A DNA stretch of 64,000 nucleotides from Gammaproteobacteria bacterium. Its GTDB lineage: Bacteria > Pseudomonadota > Gammaproteobacteria > Pseudomonadales > Pseudohongiellaceae. The stretch spans positions 1-64,000 of the forward strand of contig JAUSMU010000200.1 of the NCBI GenBank assembly GCA_030645995.1. The letters run 5' to 3'. Shown here piece after piece: positions 18,086 to 30,139 of this stretch. The notes beneath the pieces were generated by a model that searched no databases, was not told where the DNA came from, and worked only from the letters and a program-made list of their open reading frames with translations. Made by a program: the position numbers and the translations under genes. Every line of letters starts with the position of its first letter. Position 1 is the stretch's first letter.

Positions 18086-20287
18086 CTAATCCAACGTCAC
18101 AACACGCAACCGCAACGCGTTGGCAATAACACTGACCGAGGACAGCGCCATCGCCGCAGCGGCAATGATCGGCGAAAGCAGAAGCCCCGTGAGTGGGTAC
18201 AGAACGCCCGCAGCAATCGGAATTCCGACGATGTTGTACACAAAGGCGAAGAACAGGTTCTGGCGAATATTCCTCATCGTTGCCCGCGACAGTTTTCGCG
18301 CGGCCACAATACCCGTCAGATCGCCTCGCAGTAGCGTGACACCAGCGCTTTCTATCGCCACATCTGTACCAGTGCCCATCGCAATGCCGACATCGGCGGT
18401 AGCAAGGGCAGGCGCATCATTGACACCATCTCCCGCCATGGCGACCACGCGACCTTCATCCTTGTAACGCTTCACGACCTTCGCTTTATCTTCGGGCAAA
18501 ACCTCTGCTTCCACTTCGTCGATATTGAGCTTGCGGGCAACTGCCAAGGCCGACGTTCGATTGTCGCCAGTGAGCATGACCACGCGAATACCCGCTGACT
18601 GCAACGCACTGATCGCCTCCGCTGTTGTCGCCTTGATTGGATCGGCTATGGCGAGCAATCCTGCAAATTTTCCGTCTGCAGCGGCGAAAATCACCGTAGC
18701 GCCATCTTCGCGCAGTTGCTCTGCCTCATCCTCGTGAGCACTGATATCGACTCGTTTGAATTCCATGAGTAAACGATTACCAAGCAGCACCTCTCGGCCT
18801 TCAACGTTACCGATGACGCCTTTGCCATTGGGCGAATCAAAATCTGTGGCATCCGGCAACGTCAGTCCCAGCGACAGTGCCTTCTCGACTATGGCATTGG
18901 CCAGCGGATGCTCGCTGCCCTTCTCGAGACTGCCCGCCATTCGCAAAAGCTCCTCCTCTGTCAGCCCATTGACGGGCCGCACGCCAGTCACCTGCGGTTT
19001 GCCTTCAGTCAGTGTGCCAGTCTTGTCTATGACCAGCGTGTCAACTTTCTCCAGCCGTTCAAGCGCTTCCGCACTGCGAATCAAAACGCCGCTCTGTGCC
19101 CCGCGACCGACCCCCACCATGATGGACATCGGCGTAGCCAGACCCAGGGCGCAGGGACAGGCGATGATCAATACACTGACTGCCGCAATCAGCCCGTAAG
19201 CCATGGCAGGAACTGGCCCCAAGAGCGACCACCCCGCAAAGGAGACCACTGCAATCAGAACGACTACAGGAACGAATCTGCCAGCCACCGTGTCAGCGAG
19301 CCCCTGTATAGGTGCTCGACTACGCTGGGCGCCAGCCACCATCTGGACGATCTGCGCCAACATGGTGTCCCTGCCCACCTTGTCTGCCCGCATCACAAAT
19401 GACCCCTGCTGATTGATCGTGCCACCTATCACATGATCGCCGACCTTCTTGGTGACAGCCATGGGCTCGCCAGTCACCATCGATTCATCAACGTGTGATC
19501 CACCTTCCAGCACCTCACCGTCCAGTGGTACCTTGTCGCCAGGGCGTACCCTCAACCGGTCACCGACGTTTACCTGATCCAGCGCGATGTCCGCCTCGCC
19601 TCCCTGTTCGTCAAGCCTGCGGGCTGTTGCCGGTGACAAATCCAGCAAGGCTCTGATGGCACCTGAAGTCTTTTCACGAGCCCGCAACTCCAGTATCTGA
19701 CCGAGCAGAACCAATACGATGATGACAGCACCGGCCTCGAAATACACGGCGACGGAACCATCCACCTGCCGAAAGGCCTGAGGAAATGCACCTGGCACTA
19801 ATGTGGCGGCAAGGCTGTACAGCAATGCCACCCCTGTGCCAAGCGAGATCAGCGTAAACATGTTCAGATTGCGACTGAGCAAGGACTGCCATCCTCGCAC
19901 GAAGAATGGCCAGCCCGCCCAAAGTATGACTGGCGTTGCAAACCCCATCTGCACCCAGTTCGACAATTGCGGGCGAATCAGGTGATCGAGACCGAACAGA
20001 TGACCACCCATTTCGAGTACCAGCACCGGGACAGAGAGCACCAGGCCAATCCAGAAGCGGCGAGTCATGTCGATGAGCTCGGCAGAAGGACCAGTGTCTT
20101 CGCCAGTGACCTGTTCCGGCTCCAGAGCCATCCCGCAAATGGGGCAACTGCCCGGTCCGGGCTGACGAATCTCCGGATGCATGGGGCAGGTGTAGAATGC
20201 TGAACCCGACAACGTTTTTTTCTGCCCATTGTCGCCTGAGTGATGAGCGGGTAGCTGGTGGGCGTGGTGACCTGAATGTCCTGACAT
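18086..20287 (-). CDS. Copper/silver P1B ATPase with N-terminal YHS-like metal domain
   Basis: 733-residue P-type ATPase. The His-rich start ([18 protein letters not shown]) precedes a heavy-metal-binding domain with YTCPMHPEI and [13 protein letters not shown], as in SilP/CopB-like pumps, instead of an HMA domain. Then come membrane helices, TGEP in the actuator, the CPC site in [33 protein letters not shown] and GDGVNDAP. Expected to export Cu or Ag from the cytoplasm. I set the start at ATG 20287 because AAGGAGG precedes it; the frame runs open to 20305. It is divergent from the 20350 membrane gene, with 62 nt between them. Confidence 0.9.
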   Translation of the reverse strand: MSGHSGHHAHQLPAHHSGDNGQKKTLSGSAFYTCPMHPEIRQPGPGSCPICGMALEPEQVTGEDTGPSAELIDMTRRFWIGLVLSVPVLVLEMGGHLFGLDHLIRPQLSNWVQMGFATPVILWAGWPFFVRGWQSLLSRNLNMFTLISLGTGVALLYSLAATLVPGAFPQAFRQVDGSVAVYFEAGAVIIVLVLLGQILELRAREKTSGAIRALLDLSPATARRLDEQGGEADIALDQVNVGDRLRVRPGDKVPLDGEVLEGGSHVDESMVTGEPMAVTKKVGDHVIGGTINQQGSFVMRADKVGRDTMLAQIVQMVAGAQRSRAPIQGLADTVAGRFVPVVVLIAVVSFAGWSLLGPVPAMAYGLIAAVSVLIIACPCALGLATPMSIMVGVGRGAQSGVLIRSAEALERLEKVDTLVIDKTGTLTEGKPQVTGVRPVNGLTEEELLRMAGSLEKGSEHPLANAIVEKALSLGLTLPDATDFDSPNGKGVIGNVEGREVLLGNRLLMEFKRVDISAHEDEAEQLREDGATVIFAAADGKFAGLLAIADPIKATTAEAISALQSAGIRVVMLTGDNRTSALAVARKLNIDEVEAEVLPEDKAKVVKRYKDEGRVVAMAGDGVNDAPALATADVGIAMGTGTDVAIESAGVTLLRGDLTGIVAARKLSRATMRNIRQNLFFAFVYNIVGIPIAAGVLYPLTGLLLSPIIAAAAMALSSVSVIANALRLRVVTLD

Positions 20288-20349
20288 GGTGCGCCTCCTT
20301 ATCAAATTGAATCCGGTTTATTTACCTGTGAAGAATGTAACGTGACCCT

Positions 20350-20799
20350 ATGAACAATCACCTGCTGACACTGCATCCAATGCTGGCGAGATATTTCCTG
20401 GTAATCGCGCCGGCACACCTGCTTTGGGAGTTTCTCCATCTTCCCTTCTACACTCTTTGGGACACGGGGTCTGCAACTGAAATTCTATTCGCGGTCATTC
20501 ACTGCACTGGCGGTGATCTGCTGATAGCTGCAATTGCGTTGACGTTGGCAGTCATTGCCTTTGGAAAGCATCAATGGCCTGAACAACATTTTCTGCGTGT
20601 CGTCATTGCCGCTATCGCTTTCGGACTCTTCTACACGGTCTTCAGTGAGTGGTTGAATGTCGATATCCGCAGAGCCTGGGCCTATAAAGACACCATGCCA
20701 CGACTGCCAGTGCTCGGCACAGGTTTAACTCCCGTCCTGCAGTGGCTCACGGTGCCGACGCTGGCGTTCTGGATTGTCCGTAAGGCAAGGTCAGAGTAA
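20350..20799 (+). CDS. Small multi-helix membrane protein, unknown
   Basis: 149 residues with about four hydrophobic segments and conserved-looking patterns ([50 protein letters not shown]). Similar proteins are found in copper or mercury resistance regions, but I do not know a function. A 5'-truncated copy directly follows merA at 30140-30382. The 3' end overlaps the convergent sensor kinase gene by 53 nt. The His, Trp and Cys in membrane segments would allow metal contact, which is speculation. Confidence 0.7.
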   Translation: MNNHLLTLHPMLARYFLVIAPAHLLWEFLHLPFYTLWDTGSATEILFAVIHCTGGDLLIAAIALTLAVIAFGKHQWPEQHFLRVVIAAIAFGLFYTVFSEWLNVDIRRAWAYKDTMPRLPVLGTGLTPVLQWLTVPTLAFWIVRKARSE

Positions 20800-22165
20800 A
20801 ACGGGTTTTTCCCCCGGTAGACGTAACCATCACATCACCGCCGTGCGCCTGGGCGATGGATTTGACAATTGCCAGCCCCAAACCTCCCCCTTCGCTGCTG
20901 CGCCGTCTGGCTGGATCAATGCGATAGAAACGTTCAAAAATCAGCGATCGATGCTCAGCCGAAATTTCCGGACCAGGATTTTCGACATCGATCTGCACAC
21001 CTTTTGAATTTCTTGTACAAGTGACAGTCACAGCTTCGCCACTCGCTGTGTGCAACAGGGCATTGCTCAGCAGATTGCTGAACGCACGCCTGAGCATCAA
21101 ACGGTCTCCCTGCACAGTGATATCGTCTCCCACCAACTCGAAACGGACATTGCGGTCCTCGGCCCAAGCCTCGAAATATTCGAACAATCCTGTCAACTCT
21201 CGACGCAGTTCTACATTGGCTGACTCGGGCTTGATGAGATTGTCATCGGCCTGAGCCAGAAACAACATATCAGCGACCATCTTGCCCATGCGCTCCAGTT
21301 CTTCGAGATTGGAGTAGAGGATTTCCCGATACTGTTCCGCACTGCGAGGCATCGACAACGCGACTTGCGTCTGCGTTGTCAAATTCGTGATCGGCGTGCG
21401 CAACTCATGGGCGATGTCGGCGGAGAAGTGCGAAAGGCGACGAAAATTTTCTTCCAGCTTTTTCAGCATCACGTTGAAGGACAACACCAATTCGCCGAGC
21501 TCTACCGGGGCCTGTGTGGGGTCCAGTCGCACATCCATGCGCTCCGAAGTCACTGAGAGCATTCTGGCGCTGATACGGCGAATGGGGGCGTGCGCCCTCT
21601 GCACCGCAAACCACGCTACCAGAATGGTCACTATGCTTGCCGCTACGCTGATCAACCATAAATCACGATCCAGTTGATCGAGGTAATGCAGATGAAAGTC
21701 CATCGCCATGGCAACAACGACAGTGTAGCCATTCACGCTCAGGACAATGCCGCGATAGGTACCCTGCTGTGCTGTCCAAATCTGCAAGGCTTCGACAGCA
21801 ACGCTACTGGTTTGCTCCACCTCAAGAGCCATGGACACCAGCTCTGAACCCGCCGTGTCGTGCAGCACCTGCTGTGTGCCATCAAGAACGGTGAAGAGCA
21901 CACCATGATGACCAACGCCAGCGGCAGCAAGTTGCTCGTGCAAGTTCTGTGGGTTGTTCACGACGTCCGCGCTTTCCAAAACCAAACGCAGGGCACTGAC
22001 TACTGCTTCGATTTCCCCGAAATCCTGCTCCACAAAATGCTGGTCAATCGAACGCTCCACGAGCCAGGCAAACACCAGAAATGCTGTCGTGGTAGCGATG
22101 CCGACGAAAGCGGTGACACGCAGCGCCAGTGAGGCAGACCAGTGCTGCAAGAAATCATTCTTCAT
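20747..22165 (-). CDS. Heavy-metal sensor histidine kinase (CopS/CusS-like)
   Basis: 472 residues: an N-terminal membrane helix, a periplasmic sensor of about 130 residues, a second helix (about 175-195), HAMP, the phosphoacceptor His in [16 protein letters not shown], then the ATPase N/G boxes ([29 protein letters not shown]). It would sense periplasmic Cu or Ag and phosphorylate the adjacent regulator. The start overlaps the regulator gene by 11 nt, so they form one operon transcribed away from copABCD. The C-terminus overlaps the 20350 gene on the other strand. Confidence 0.9.
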   Translation of the reverse strand: MKNDFLQHWSASLALRVTAFVGIATTTAFLVFAWLVERSIDQHFVEQDFGEIEAVVSALRLVLESADVVNNPQNLHEQLAAAGVGHHGVLFTVLDGTQQVLHDTAGSELVSMALEVEQTSSVAVEALQIWTAQQGTYRGIVLSVNGYTVVVAMAMDFHLHYLDQLDRDLWLISVAASIVTILVAWFAVQRAHAPIRRISARMLSVTSERMDVRLDPTQAPVELGELVLSFNVMLKKLEENFRRLSHFSADIAHELRTPITNLTTQTQVALSMPRSAEQYREILYSNLEELERMGKMVADMLFLAQADDNLIKPESANVELRRELTGLFEYFEAWAEDRNVRFELVGDDITVQGDRLMLRRAFSNLLSNALLHTASGEAVTVTCTRNSKGVQIDVENPGPEISAEHRSLIFERFYRIDPARRRSSEGGGLGLAIVKSIAQAHGGDVMVTSTGGKTRFTLTLPYGQSRTPASAP

Positions 22166-22838
22166 CGCCAGTATCCACCAGGTAACCCATCCCTCTCACT
22201 GTACGAATCAACCGTGTCGAGAACGGGTCGTCCACCTTGGCACGCAGACGCCGGATCGCGACATCGATCACGTTGGTGTCGCTGTCGAAATTCATATCCC
22301 AGACGAGGGACGCAATGAGAGAGCGTGGCAGGACTTCTCCCCGATGTCTCGCCAGCAATTCCAGAAGAACGAATTCCTTGTTGGTGAGATGCAGACGGAC
22401 GCCAGCACGCGTGGCGCGACGGCGCGGTAGATCCAGCACCAGATCGCCTACCTCCAGGCGGTCGGAAGTCAGAGTGCCTCCCGCACGCCTCAGCAGTGAA
22501 CGCACTCGCGCAAGCAACTCGGAGAAGGAAAAGGGTTTCACGAGATAGTCGTCTGCCCCCAGCTCCAGCCCCTTGACCCGATCCTCCACACTGCCTTTGG
22601 CGGTGAGGAACAGCACTGGCGTAGCTTTGCCAGCGTCTCGAAGCGAGCGGACAATCTTCCACCCATCGACATCGGGGAGCATGACATCCAGCAAAATCAG
22701 ATCGTAGGTCTGGGTGGACGCGAGGTGGTAGCCATCGAGCCCATTGCGCACGAGGTCCGCTACAAACCCAGCTTCAGTCAGGCCCTGTCGAATGTAGTCA
22801 CCAGTCTTTATCTCGTCTTCCACTATCAGGAGTTTCAT
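22155..22838 (-). CDS. Heavy-metal response regulator (CopR/CusR-like)
   Basis: 227-residue OmpR/PhoB-type regulator. The receiver carries [15 protein letters not shown] with the phosphoacceptor Asp, and the C-terminal winged helix has the typical [12 protein letters not shown] and [15 protein letters not shown] segments. It likely activates the divergent copABCD genes; a CATTACA/TGTAATG dyad matching the cop-box form lies at 22956-22973 between them. Forms an operon with the kinase, overlapping by 11 nt. Confidence 0.91.
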   Translation of the reverse strand: MKLLIVEDEIKTGDYIRQGLTEAGFVADLVRNGLDGYHLASTQTYDLILLDVMLPDVDGWKIVRSLRDAGKATPVLFLTAKGSVEDRVKGLELGADDYLVKPFSFSELLARVRSLLRRAGGTLTSDRLEVGDLVLDLPRRRATRAGVRLHLTNKEFVLLELLARHRGEVLPRSLIASLVWDMNFDSDTNVIDVAIRRLRAKVDDPFSTRLIRTVRGMGYLVDTGDEE

Positions 22839-22955
22839 GGGGTGCGTGACTCTTTGCGCAGGAGATTTGCGGGCATATGTTGAGAGTGGTTCCGCGCGGT
22901 AACGACTTTATGCACTCACTATAGCCACCTCAGCCTGACTCCGCCATGACGACAA

Positions 22956-22973
22956 CATTACAGACTTGTAATG
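22956..22973. promoter_or_regulatory. Cop-box-like operator
   Basis: Perfect inverted repeat CATTACA-GACT-TGTAATG in the divergent copR/copA control region. It fits the general form of CopR/PcoR binding sites. It lies 109 bp before the copA start codon. Confidence 0.65.
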
Positions 22974-23081
22974 CAAGGGTCATGCTGTCGACAGCAACGG
23001 CCATCTAAGCTCCCCCCCAAGCTAAACAATTTGTTCGCGGGCACCTGCTGCCTTGCTGCAAGCCAACATGAGGTAAAAACA

Positions 23082-24776
23082 ATGGCAGGAAACGAAAGTT
23101 TGAACAGTGCTGGCAGAACCCTGTCCCGCAGGCGTTTCGTGCAGGGACTTGCCGCAGGCGGCGTACTGCTGAGCACGGCAGCACTTTCCAGCCGCGCGCT
23201 GACTGCTCAGGGCGAACCTGTTACTGGCACCCGCGCTGCGCCAGTGCTCAGCGGTACTGAGTTCGAACTGGTCATCGAAAATTCACCCGTCAACTACACT
23301 GGTGAGGTCGCCACCGCAACCACAGTCAACGGCTCTATCCCCGCACCTACCTTGCGCTGGCGGGAGGGCGACACGGTGACAATCCGCGTCGTCAATCGCC
23401 TGCAGGAGTCCACCTCCATTCACTGGCATGGCATCATCCTGCCCTTTGACATGGATGGCGTGCCTGGCATCAGCTTCAACGGCATCCCGGCGGGCACCAC
23501 GTTTACCTACCAATTCAAGATCGTGCAATCCGGCACTTACTGGTATCACTCCCACTCCGGCGGCCAAGAGCAGCACGGGATGTATGGCGCCATCATCATC
23601 GAACCGGCAGACGGCGAGCGCATTCAGGCGGATCGCGACCATGTGGTGCTGCTCTCCGACTGGACTGATCGTGACCCGATGGCGCTGTTTGCCAAACTCA
23701 AGGTGCAAAGCGACTACTACAATTTCAATCAACCGACAGTGCCAGACTTCATGCGCGATGTCGCCCGTGATGGCCTTGGCGCTGCACTGGACGAGCGCCG
23801 CATGTGGCAACAGATGCGCATGAACCCGACCGATCTCGCTGACTTGTCGGCCGCCGCGCTCACCTACCTCTGCAACGGCACGACTCCGGCAGGCAACTGG
23901 ACAGGCCTCTTTCAACAAGGCGAGCGCGTGCGACTGCGCTTCATCAACGGCTGCGGGAATACGTTCTACGACGTGCGCATTCCGGGGCAGACGCTGATGG
24001 TGGTGCAGGCCGACGGGCAGGACATCGAGCCGGTGGAAGTCGACGAGTTCCGCTTTGGCCCGGGCCAGACTTACGATGTGCTTGTCACTCCCACCGCTGA
24101 TGCCTGCACTCTGTTCGCCCAGACCATGGATCGCAGCGGCTATGCCTGTGGCACGCTGGCCGTGGCAGCAGGCATGCGTGCTCCGATACCCGAGTTGGAT
24201 GAACCCCTGCCGCTCACGATGGCGGACATGATGGGTTCCATGGTGATGCCCACCACGCCGGTGCGGCACGCCTCTACGGAATATGGACCGAGCACTGACG
24301 CGCGTGTCGACACTCCCTCCGTTGCGTTGAACGATCCCGGCATCGGCCTGCGCGACAATGGCCGCCGTATCCTGACCCTCGCAGATCTGCACACCCTCGG
24401 TGGCCCCTTGGACTCCCGGCCTGCGGAACGCGAGATAGAGTTGCATCTGACAGGCAACATGGAGCGTTACACCTGGTCCTTCGACGGCGTCGAATTCGGA
24501 CAGTCAACGCCGGTCCATTTCCGTCATGGCGAGCGCCTGCGTGTGATCCTGCACAACGACACCATGATGACCCATCCGATGCACCTGCACGGTATGTGGA
24601 GTGAACTGGAAAATCCGGACGGCAGCTTTCAGGCACGCCTGCACACGATCATGGTACAACCGGCGCAACGCATCAGTTTTCTCGTCACTGCCGATGCGCT
24701 CGGACGCTGGGCATGGCATTGCCATCTCATGTTCCATATGGACGGTGGTATGTTCCGCGAGGTAATCGTCGCATGA
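23082..24776 (+). CDS. copA: Copper resistance multicopper oxidase
   Basis: 564-residue periplasmic multicopper oxidase (the CopA/PcoA oxidase, not the ATPase). A Tat signal SRRRFVQGLAAGG lies near the N-terminus. Copper sites are visible as STSIHWHG, WYHSHSGGQEQ, HPMHLHGMWSE and WAWHCHLMFHMDGGM, the last with the type 1 Cys. A Met-rich stretch (MADMMGSMVMP) may bind Cu(I). It oxidises Cu(I) to the less toxic Cu(II). Start ATG 23082 is preferred: GAGG lies 8 nt before it and the Tat motif follows at a normal distance, although the frame opens earlier at 22971. Overlaps copB by 4 nt. Confidence 0.93.
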   Translation: MAGNESLNSAGRTLSRRRFVQGLAAGGVLLSTAALSSRALTAQGEPVTGTRAAPVLSGTEFELVIENSPVNYTGEVATATTVNGSIPAPTLRWREGDTVTIRVVNRLQESTSIHWHGIILPFDMDGVPGISFNGIPAGTTFTYQFKIVQSGTYWYHSHSGGQEQHGMYGAIIIEPADGERIQADRDHVVLLSDWTDRDPMALFAKLKVQSDYYNFNQPTVPDFMRDVARDGLGAALDERRMWQQMRMNPTDLADLSAAALTYLCNGTTPAGNWTGLFQQGERVRLRFINGCGNTFYDVRIPGQTLMVVQADGQDIEPVEVDEFRFGPGQTYDVLVTPTADACTLFAQTMDRSGYACGTLAVAAGMRAPIPELDEPLPLTMADMMGSMVMPTTPVRHASTEYGPSTDARVDTPSVALNDPGIGLRDNGRRILTLADLHTLGGPLDSRPAEREIELHLTGNMERYTWSFDGVEFGQSTPVHFRHGERLRVILHNDTMMTHPMHLHGMWSELENPDGSFQARLHTIMVQPAQRISFLVTADALGRWAWHCHLMFHMDGGMFREVIVA

Positions 24777-25813
24777 GAAATATCAAACACAGTGCGTACT
24801 TGTTCACCGCCGCCTCTCTCGTCAATGCGGGCTTGTTCAGCGCAGGCTTGTTGATTCCGGCACCTCTGCTGGCACAGCCTGCGGTGGATCATTCGCAGCA
24901 TACGACACCGGCACAGGCACCAGCGCTTGCGCCTGCGACAACCCCTGCGGTCGATCATTCGCAGCACACCGCTCCTGTCAGTGCACCGGCTGTCGATCAT
25001 TCGCAACACACGGCTCCCGCAGCAGCAACGACCCCAGCGGTAGACCACTCGCAGCACATGATGACTCCATCCGGTGACGCGGCGAGTGCTCGCGACCCGC
25101 ACGCCTACTCTGGTGGTTATCAGCGTGGCAGCGGTCTGTACGCGCTGGAGCAGGGACATGAACAGTTGCATATGGCCGATACCCACCGCTTTGGGGCCAT
25201 CATCATCGATCAGCTTGAGCGAACCAACGGCGATGACGAAGCGATCATCTACGACCTGCAAACCTGGATCAGTCAGGGATATCAGCGCGTCACGTTGAAA
25301 GCTGAAGGGGACATCGAAGGGAGCACACTGGAAGAGTCGCGCACGGAACTGTTGTGGAGTAGAGCTCTTTCACCCTTCTGGGACACACAGTTGGGCCTGC
25401 GTCATGACACAGGGGCGCAACCCGATCAGAGCTGGCTGGCTGTGGGCATGCAGGGCCTGGCACCGTACTGGTTCGAGATCGATGCAACGGCTTACCTCGG
25501 CAGCGGTGGTCAGACATCATTGCGGCTCGATGCGGAGTACGAGCTGTTGTTGACACAACAACTGATTCTGCAACCTGCAGCAGAACTCAATCTGTACGGA
25601 AAACGCGACGCGGAACGCGGTGTGGGCAGCGGCCTGTCCGACGTCACGGTGGGATTGCGGCTGCGTTACGAGTTCACTCGTCAATTCGCGCCGTATGTCG
25701 GTGTCGAATGGGCAGAAAAATACGGAGATTCAAAAGAATTCATGCGTGCTGCCGGAGAAAAAAGCAGTGGCACGAGATGGGTAGCAGGCGTGCGTTTCTG
25801 GCTTTCAAATTGA
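24773..25813 (+). CDS. copB: Copper resistance protein B
   Basis: 346-residue outer-membrane protein. A signal peptide (cleavage near LLAQPA) is followed by four copies of a VDHSQH(T/M) repeat spaced by Ala/Pro linkers, a likely Cu-binding string, then the CopB beta-barrel domain starting YSGGYQRGSGLYALEQGHE and ending WVAGVRFWLSN. CopB is thought to sequester copper at or release it across the outer membrane. The start ATG overlaps the copA stop (ATGA), which indicates translational coupling. Confidence 0.9.
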   Translation: MRNIKHSAYLFTAASLVNAGLFSAGLLIPAPLLAQPAVDHSQHTTPAQAPALAPATTPAVDHSQHTAPVSAPAVDHSQHTAPAAATTPAVDHSQHMMTPSGDAASARDPHAYSGGYQRGSGLYALEQGHEQLHMADTHRFGAIIIDQLERTNGDDEAIIYDLQTWISQGYQRVTLKAEGDIEGSTLEESRTELLWSRALSPFWDTQLGLRHDTGAQPDQSWLAVGMQGLAPYWFEIDATAYLGSGGQTSLRLDAEYELLLTQQLILQPAAELNLYGKRDAERGVGSGLSDVTVGLRLRYEFTRQFAPYVGVEWAEKYGDSKEFMRAAGEKSSGTRWVAGVRFWLSN

Positions 25814-25850
25814 AAATTTTCTTAACAACCACTCACAGGAGAATACCGTC

Positions 25851-26255
25851 ATGACAGTTCGAACAACATTTACGCAACGAGGGTTTCGCTCACTCGTGCT
25901 GGCCACACTGACAATGATGTCCGTCGGTGCGTGGGCGCACACAGAGCTGACAGCATCTGAGCCTGCCGCTGATGCGCAGTTACAAGCCGTTCCACAGCAA
26001 CTCAAGTTGACGTTCAGCAGCCAGGTGCAATTGATGAGCGTGAATCTTGTCAAAGGCGACAGTGAGAAAGTCGAATTGGATTTCACTCGCAGCAGTGAAT
26101 CCATGCAGAGCCACAGCATATCCTTACCTGCACTCGAGGTTGGGCTCTACACTGTCTCATGGGGAGTGCTGGGCAGTGACGGCCACCAGGTACAAGGCAA
26201 GTACAGTTTCTCTATTGGCTCAGAACAGGGTGACCATCAGGACCACGTTCATTGA
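25851..26255 (+). CDS. copC: Periplasmic copper-binding protein CopC
   Basis: 134 residues with a signal peptide ending at AWA, the mature N-terminal His (HTELTASEPAAD) that forms part of the Cu(II) site, a cupredoxin-like beta barrel, and the conserved GSDGHQVQGKYSF with the other Cu(II)-ligand His. The usual Met-rich Cu(I) site is not obvious, so this is probably a Cu(II)-only CopC. It delivers copper to CopD, encoded next with a 1-nt overlap. Confidence 0.9.
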   Translation: MTVRTTFTQRGFRSLVLATLTMMSVGAWAHTELTASEPAADAQLQAVPQQLKLTFSSQVQLMSVNLVKGDSEKVELDFTRSSESMQSHSISLPALEVGLYTVSWGVLGSDGHQVQGKYSFSIGSEQGDHQDHVH

Positions 26256-27145
26256 TGTGGCCACCGGGCATTTGGGAGTTTCTGACACTCACCTGCAAGC
26301 TGCTGATATACGCAAGCACTGCAGCTGCGGTAGGAGGAACGTTTTCCGTCAGACTGTTGGCAGACCACCGCGACAGTCAGATTTCCATACGTCGGTATAT
26401 TCGCTGGAGTTGCGTTGCGGGTCTGGTTGCCAGCAGCGCTTCTTTCTTCTTTCAGGTGGGCGCCATTGCTGATCTCGGTCTGCGGGGCATGTTCGATGTC
26501 GATCTCATCGGTATCCTGATTCAGACCTCGAACGGCTCGTCAGCTTTCACGCGTACTGCTGGATTCGCCATGATGGGTCTTGCTGCTGTCGAGTCGGTTC
26601 CCACATCAAAATTCCATGGGATCACCCTCGGTAGTTGTTTGACCATTGGCGGGATAGTGCTCCTGCTCTACTCATTTACCACAAGTGGGCATTTGGCAAA
26701 CGCAGACGTCCTCGTCCAGCTCGCTCTCGTTTTACACGTCATGACGGTCTCACTTTGGATCGGATCCTTGTACCCGCTTTTACGCTTCAGTCAGACACAC
26801 GAACCATCCTCAATCCAACAGATCATGCATACCTTTGGCAAAGTGGCGACCTGGATTGTTTCTGTACTCCTGTTGTGTGGACTGTCCCTTGCCTGGTTGT
26901 TGTTGGGAGGCGTAAGCGATCTCGTTACAACGAACTATGGTAGAGGACTGGGGGTTAAAATAGTCCTCGTTGTCACGTTGCTGCTGATAGCTGCCAGAAA
27001 CAAATTGAGATTGACTCCCGCTATGTTGCAACCAGGAATTGGTGCCAGGTTGTCGCTGGCTATTCGCATCGAAATTCTGATTGCCTTGTTGATTTTGCTG
27101 ACTACGGCGATTATCACAGTGATCATTGGCACCGAAGCAATCTAG
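26255..27145 (+). CDS. copD: Copper resistance membrane protein CopD
   Basis: 296-residue integral membrane protein with about eight helices and the CopD segments TSGHLANADVL and VLHVMTVSLWIGSLYPLL, whose His residues are likely copper ligands. It takes copper from CopC and moves it across the inner membrane. The start ATG shares its A with the copC stop (TGATG); an upstream TTG at 26252 is unlikely. Last gene of the copABCD set. Confidence 0.88.
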   Translation: MWPPGIWEFLTLTCKLLIYASTAAAVGGTFSVRLLADHRDSQISIRRYIRWSCVAGLVASSASFFFQVGAIADLGLRGMFDVDLIGILIQTSNGSSAFTRTAGFAMMGLAAVESVPTSKFHGITLGSCLTIGGIVLLLYSFTTSGHLANADVLVQLALVLHVMTVSLWIGSLYPLLRFSQTHEPSSIQQIMHTFGKVATWIVSVLLLCGLSLAWLLLGGVSDLVTTNYGRGLGVKIVLVVTLLLIAARNKLRLTPAMLQPGIGARLSLAIRIEILIALLILLTTAIITVIIGTEAI

Positions 27146-27320
27146 TAATTTTTCACTGCTTGGTCGGTCATCTTGCGGAGGGTTTGTGCAATTGCAGACA
27201 CAAGCCGGGACCGGCACTAATCCGGTATTGCGATTAACGGGGTGACACAGGCGAAGGCGTACTTTTCATACTTGGATCTTGCCCCCCTGCGGGTATTCCC
27301 GATAACCACTGTCGCTAAAG

Positions 27321-27770
27321 TCAAACCCTGTCGTGACTTCCCCGCGCCGATGCCACAAGCCCCGCTCCCTCTTGCAGTGACGCAATCAGCGGACACGAAA
27401 CGCTGCCTTTTCGCGCCCGACAGGCGCACACGAGTTCAAACAGCACGGCCTCCAAGCGTGCCAGGTCGATCATTTTCTCCCGCACATCCTTGAGCTTGTG
27501 CTCGGCCAGGCCACTGGCTTCCTCGCAATGGGTGCCATCCTCCAACTGCAGCAGCTCGGCGATTTCGTTCAGACTAAAGCCCAAGCGCTGGGCCGATTTC
27601 ACAAAGCGCACACGGGTTACATCGGCCTCGCCATAGCGACGAATGCCCCCATAGGGCTTGACTGGTTCCGGCAGCAGACCCTTGCGCTGGTAAAACCGGA
27701 TGGTCTCCACACTGACCCCGGCCGCCTTGGCAAAAGCGCCTATGGTCAGATTCTCAAAATCAGCCTGCAT
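27321..27770 (-). CDS. merR: Hg(II)-responsive regulator MerR
   Basis: 149 residues: an N-terminal MerR winged helix ([24 protein letters not shown]), a dimerisation helix, and the mercury-binding cysteines in GTHCEEA and [12 protein letters not shown]. It represses and, with Hg(II), activates the divergent merTPA promoter by untwisting its 19-bp spacer. It starts 6 bp from the -35 box of that promoter. Confidence 0.94.
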   Translation of the reverse strand: MQADFENLTIGAFAKAAGVSVETIRFYQRKGLLPEPVKPYGGIRRYGEADVTRVRFVKSAQRLGFSLNEIAELLQLEDGTHCEEASGLAEHKLKDVREKMIDLARLEAVLFELVCACRARKGSVSCPLIASLQEGAGLVASARGSHDRV

Positions 27771-27775
27771 ATCGC

Positions 27776-27806
27776 TTGACTCCGTACATGACTACGGCAG
27801 TAAGGT
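27776..27806 (+). promoter_or_regulatory. mer promoter with MerR operator
   Basis: TTGACT (27776-27781), a 19-bp spacer, and TAAGGT (27801-27806). The spacer contains the CCGTA…TACGG dyad recognised by MerR. The long spacer is the hallmark of promoters activated by MerR-type DNA distortion. Confidence 0.92.
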
Positions 27807-27841
27807 TACGCCATCCAATACAAGTTCTAAAGGACAACCCT

Positions 27842-28192
27842 ATGTCTGAACCACAATCCGGCCGCGGCGCGCTCTTCGTCGGCGGGCTGGCCGCCATCCT
27901 CGCCTCTACTTGTTGCCTCGGACCTCTGATTCTGGTCACCCTGGGATTCGGCGGTGCATGGATCGCTAATCTGATGGTGCTGGAGCCCTACCGCCCAATC
28001 TTCATCGGCGCAGCGCTGGTGGCGCTGTTTTTTGCGTGGCGGCGCATCTATCGCCCGGCACAAACCTGCAAACCGGAAGATGTGTGTGCGATTCCCCAAG
28101 CACAAGCCACTTACAAGCTCTTTTTCTGGGTCGTAGCCGCGCTGGCTCTGGTCGCACTCGGATTTCCCCATGTCATGCCATTGTTCTATTAA
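27842..28192 (+). CDS. merT: Mercuric ion transporter MerT
   Basis: 116 residues with three membrane helices. The Hg(II) cysteine pair is STCCLGPL in the first helix, and a second pair (CKPEDVC) lies in the cytoplasmic loop. It moves Hg(II) into the cytoplasm for reduction by MerA. ATG 27842 is chosen because the frame before it overlaps the mer promoter. Confidence 0.93.
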   Translation: MSEPQSGRGALFVGGLAAILASTCCLGPLILVTLGFGGAWIANLMVLEPYRPIFIGAALVALFFAWRRIYRPAQTCKPEDVCAIPQAQATYKLFFWVVAALALVALGFPHVMPLFY

Positions 28193-28207
28193 TCACAGGA
28201 GCTCATC

Positions 28208-28492
28208 ATGAAAAAATTGTTTGCCTCTATCACTCTCGTTGCCCTCACTACTGTTGCCTCCCCTTTGTGGGCCGCCACCCGTACAGTCACGCTGTCCGTA
28301 CCCGGCATGACCTGCCCCACCTGCCCGCTCACCGTCAAAGTGGCGATTTCCAGGATTGAAGGCGTTAGTAAAGTTGACGTTACCTTCGAGCCACGCGAAG
28401 CGGTTGTCACCTTCGATGATGCCAAAACCAGCGTGCATGAGCTGACCAAGGCGACTGAAGATGCGGGCTACCCGTCCACCGTCAAGCAATGA
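28208..28492 (+). CDS. merP: Periplasmic mercury-binding protein MerP
   Basis: 94 residues: a signal peptide ending in LWA-A, then an HMA fold with the motif VPGMTCPTCPLTV. It binds Hg(II) in the periplasm through the two cysteines and passes it to MerT. It lies 15 nt after merT. No merC or merF is seen. Confidence 0.93.
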   Translation: MKKLFASITLVALTTVASPLWAATRTVTLSVPGMTCPTCPLTVKVAISRIEGVSKVDVTFEPREAVVTFDDAKTSVHELTKATEDAGYPSTVKQ

Positions 28493-28538
28493 ACCACTGA
28501 GTCCAAGCTACGCGATCATGGGGCTGAACGCCCATTGA

Positions 28539-30104
<1,566 letters not shown>

Positions 30105-30139
30105 GATAGAGAAAATGCTCAATCTCAATAAACGCCTTC

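Noticed and set aside
23283-24446. 387-codon minus-strand frame opposite the multicopper oxidase
   Set aside because: Antisense frame without recognisable features; the plus strand has all copper-site motifs.
24880-25060. Possible CRISPR-like short repeats
   Set aside because: They are coding repeats (VDHSQH) inside copB, irregularly spaced and in frame; no CRISPR array or cas gene was seen.
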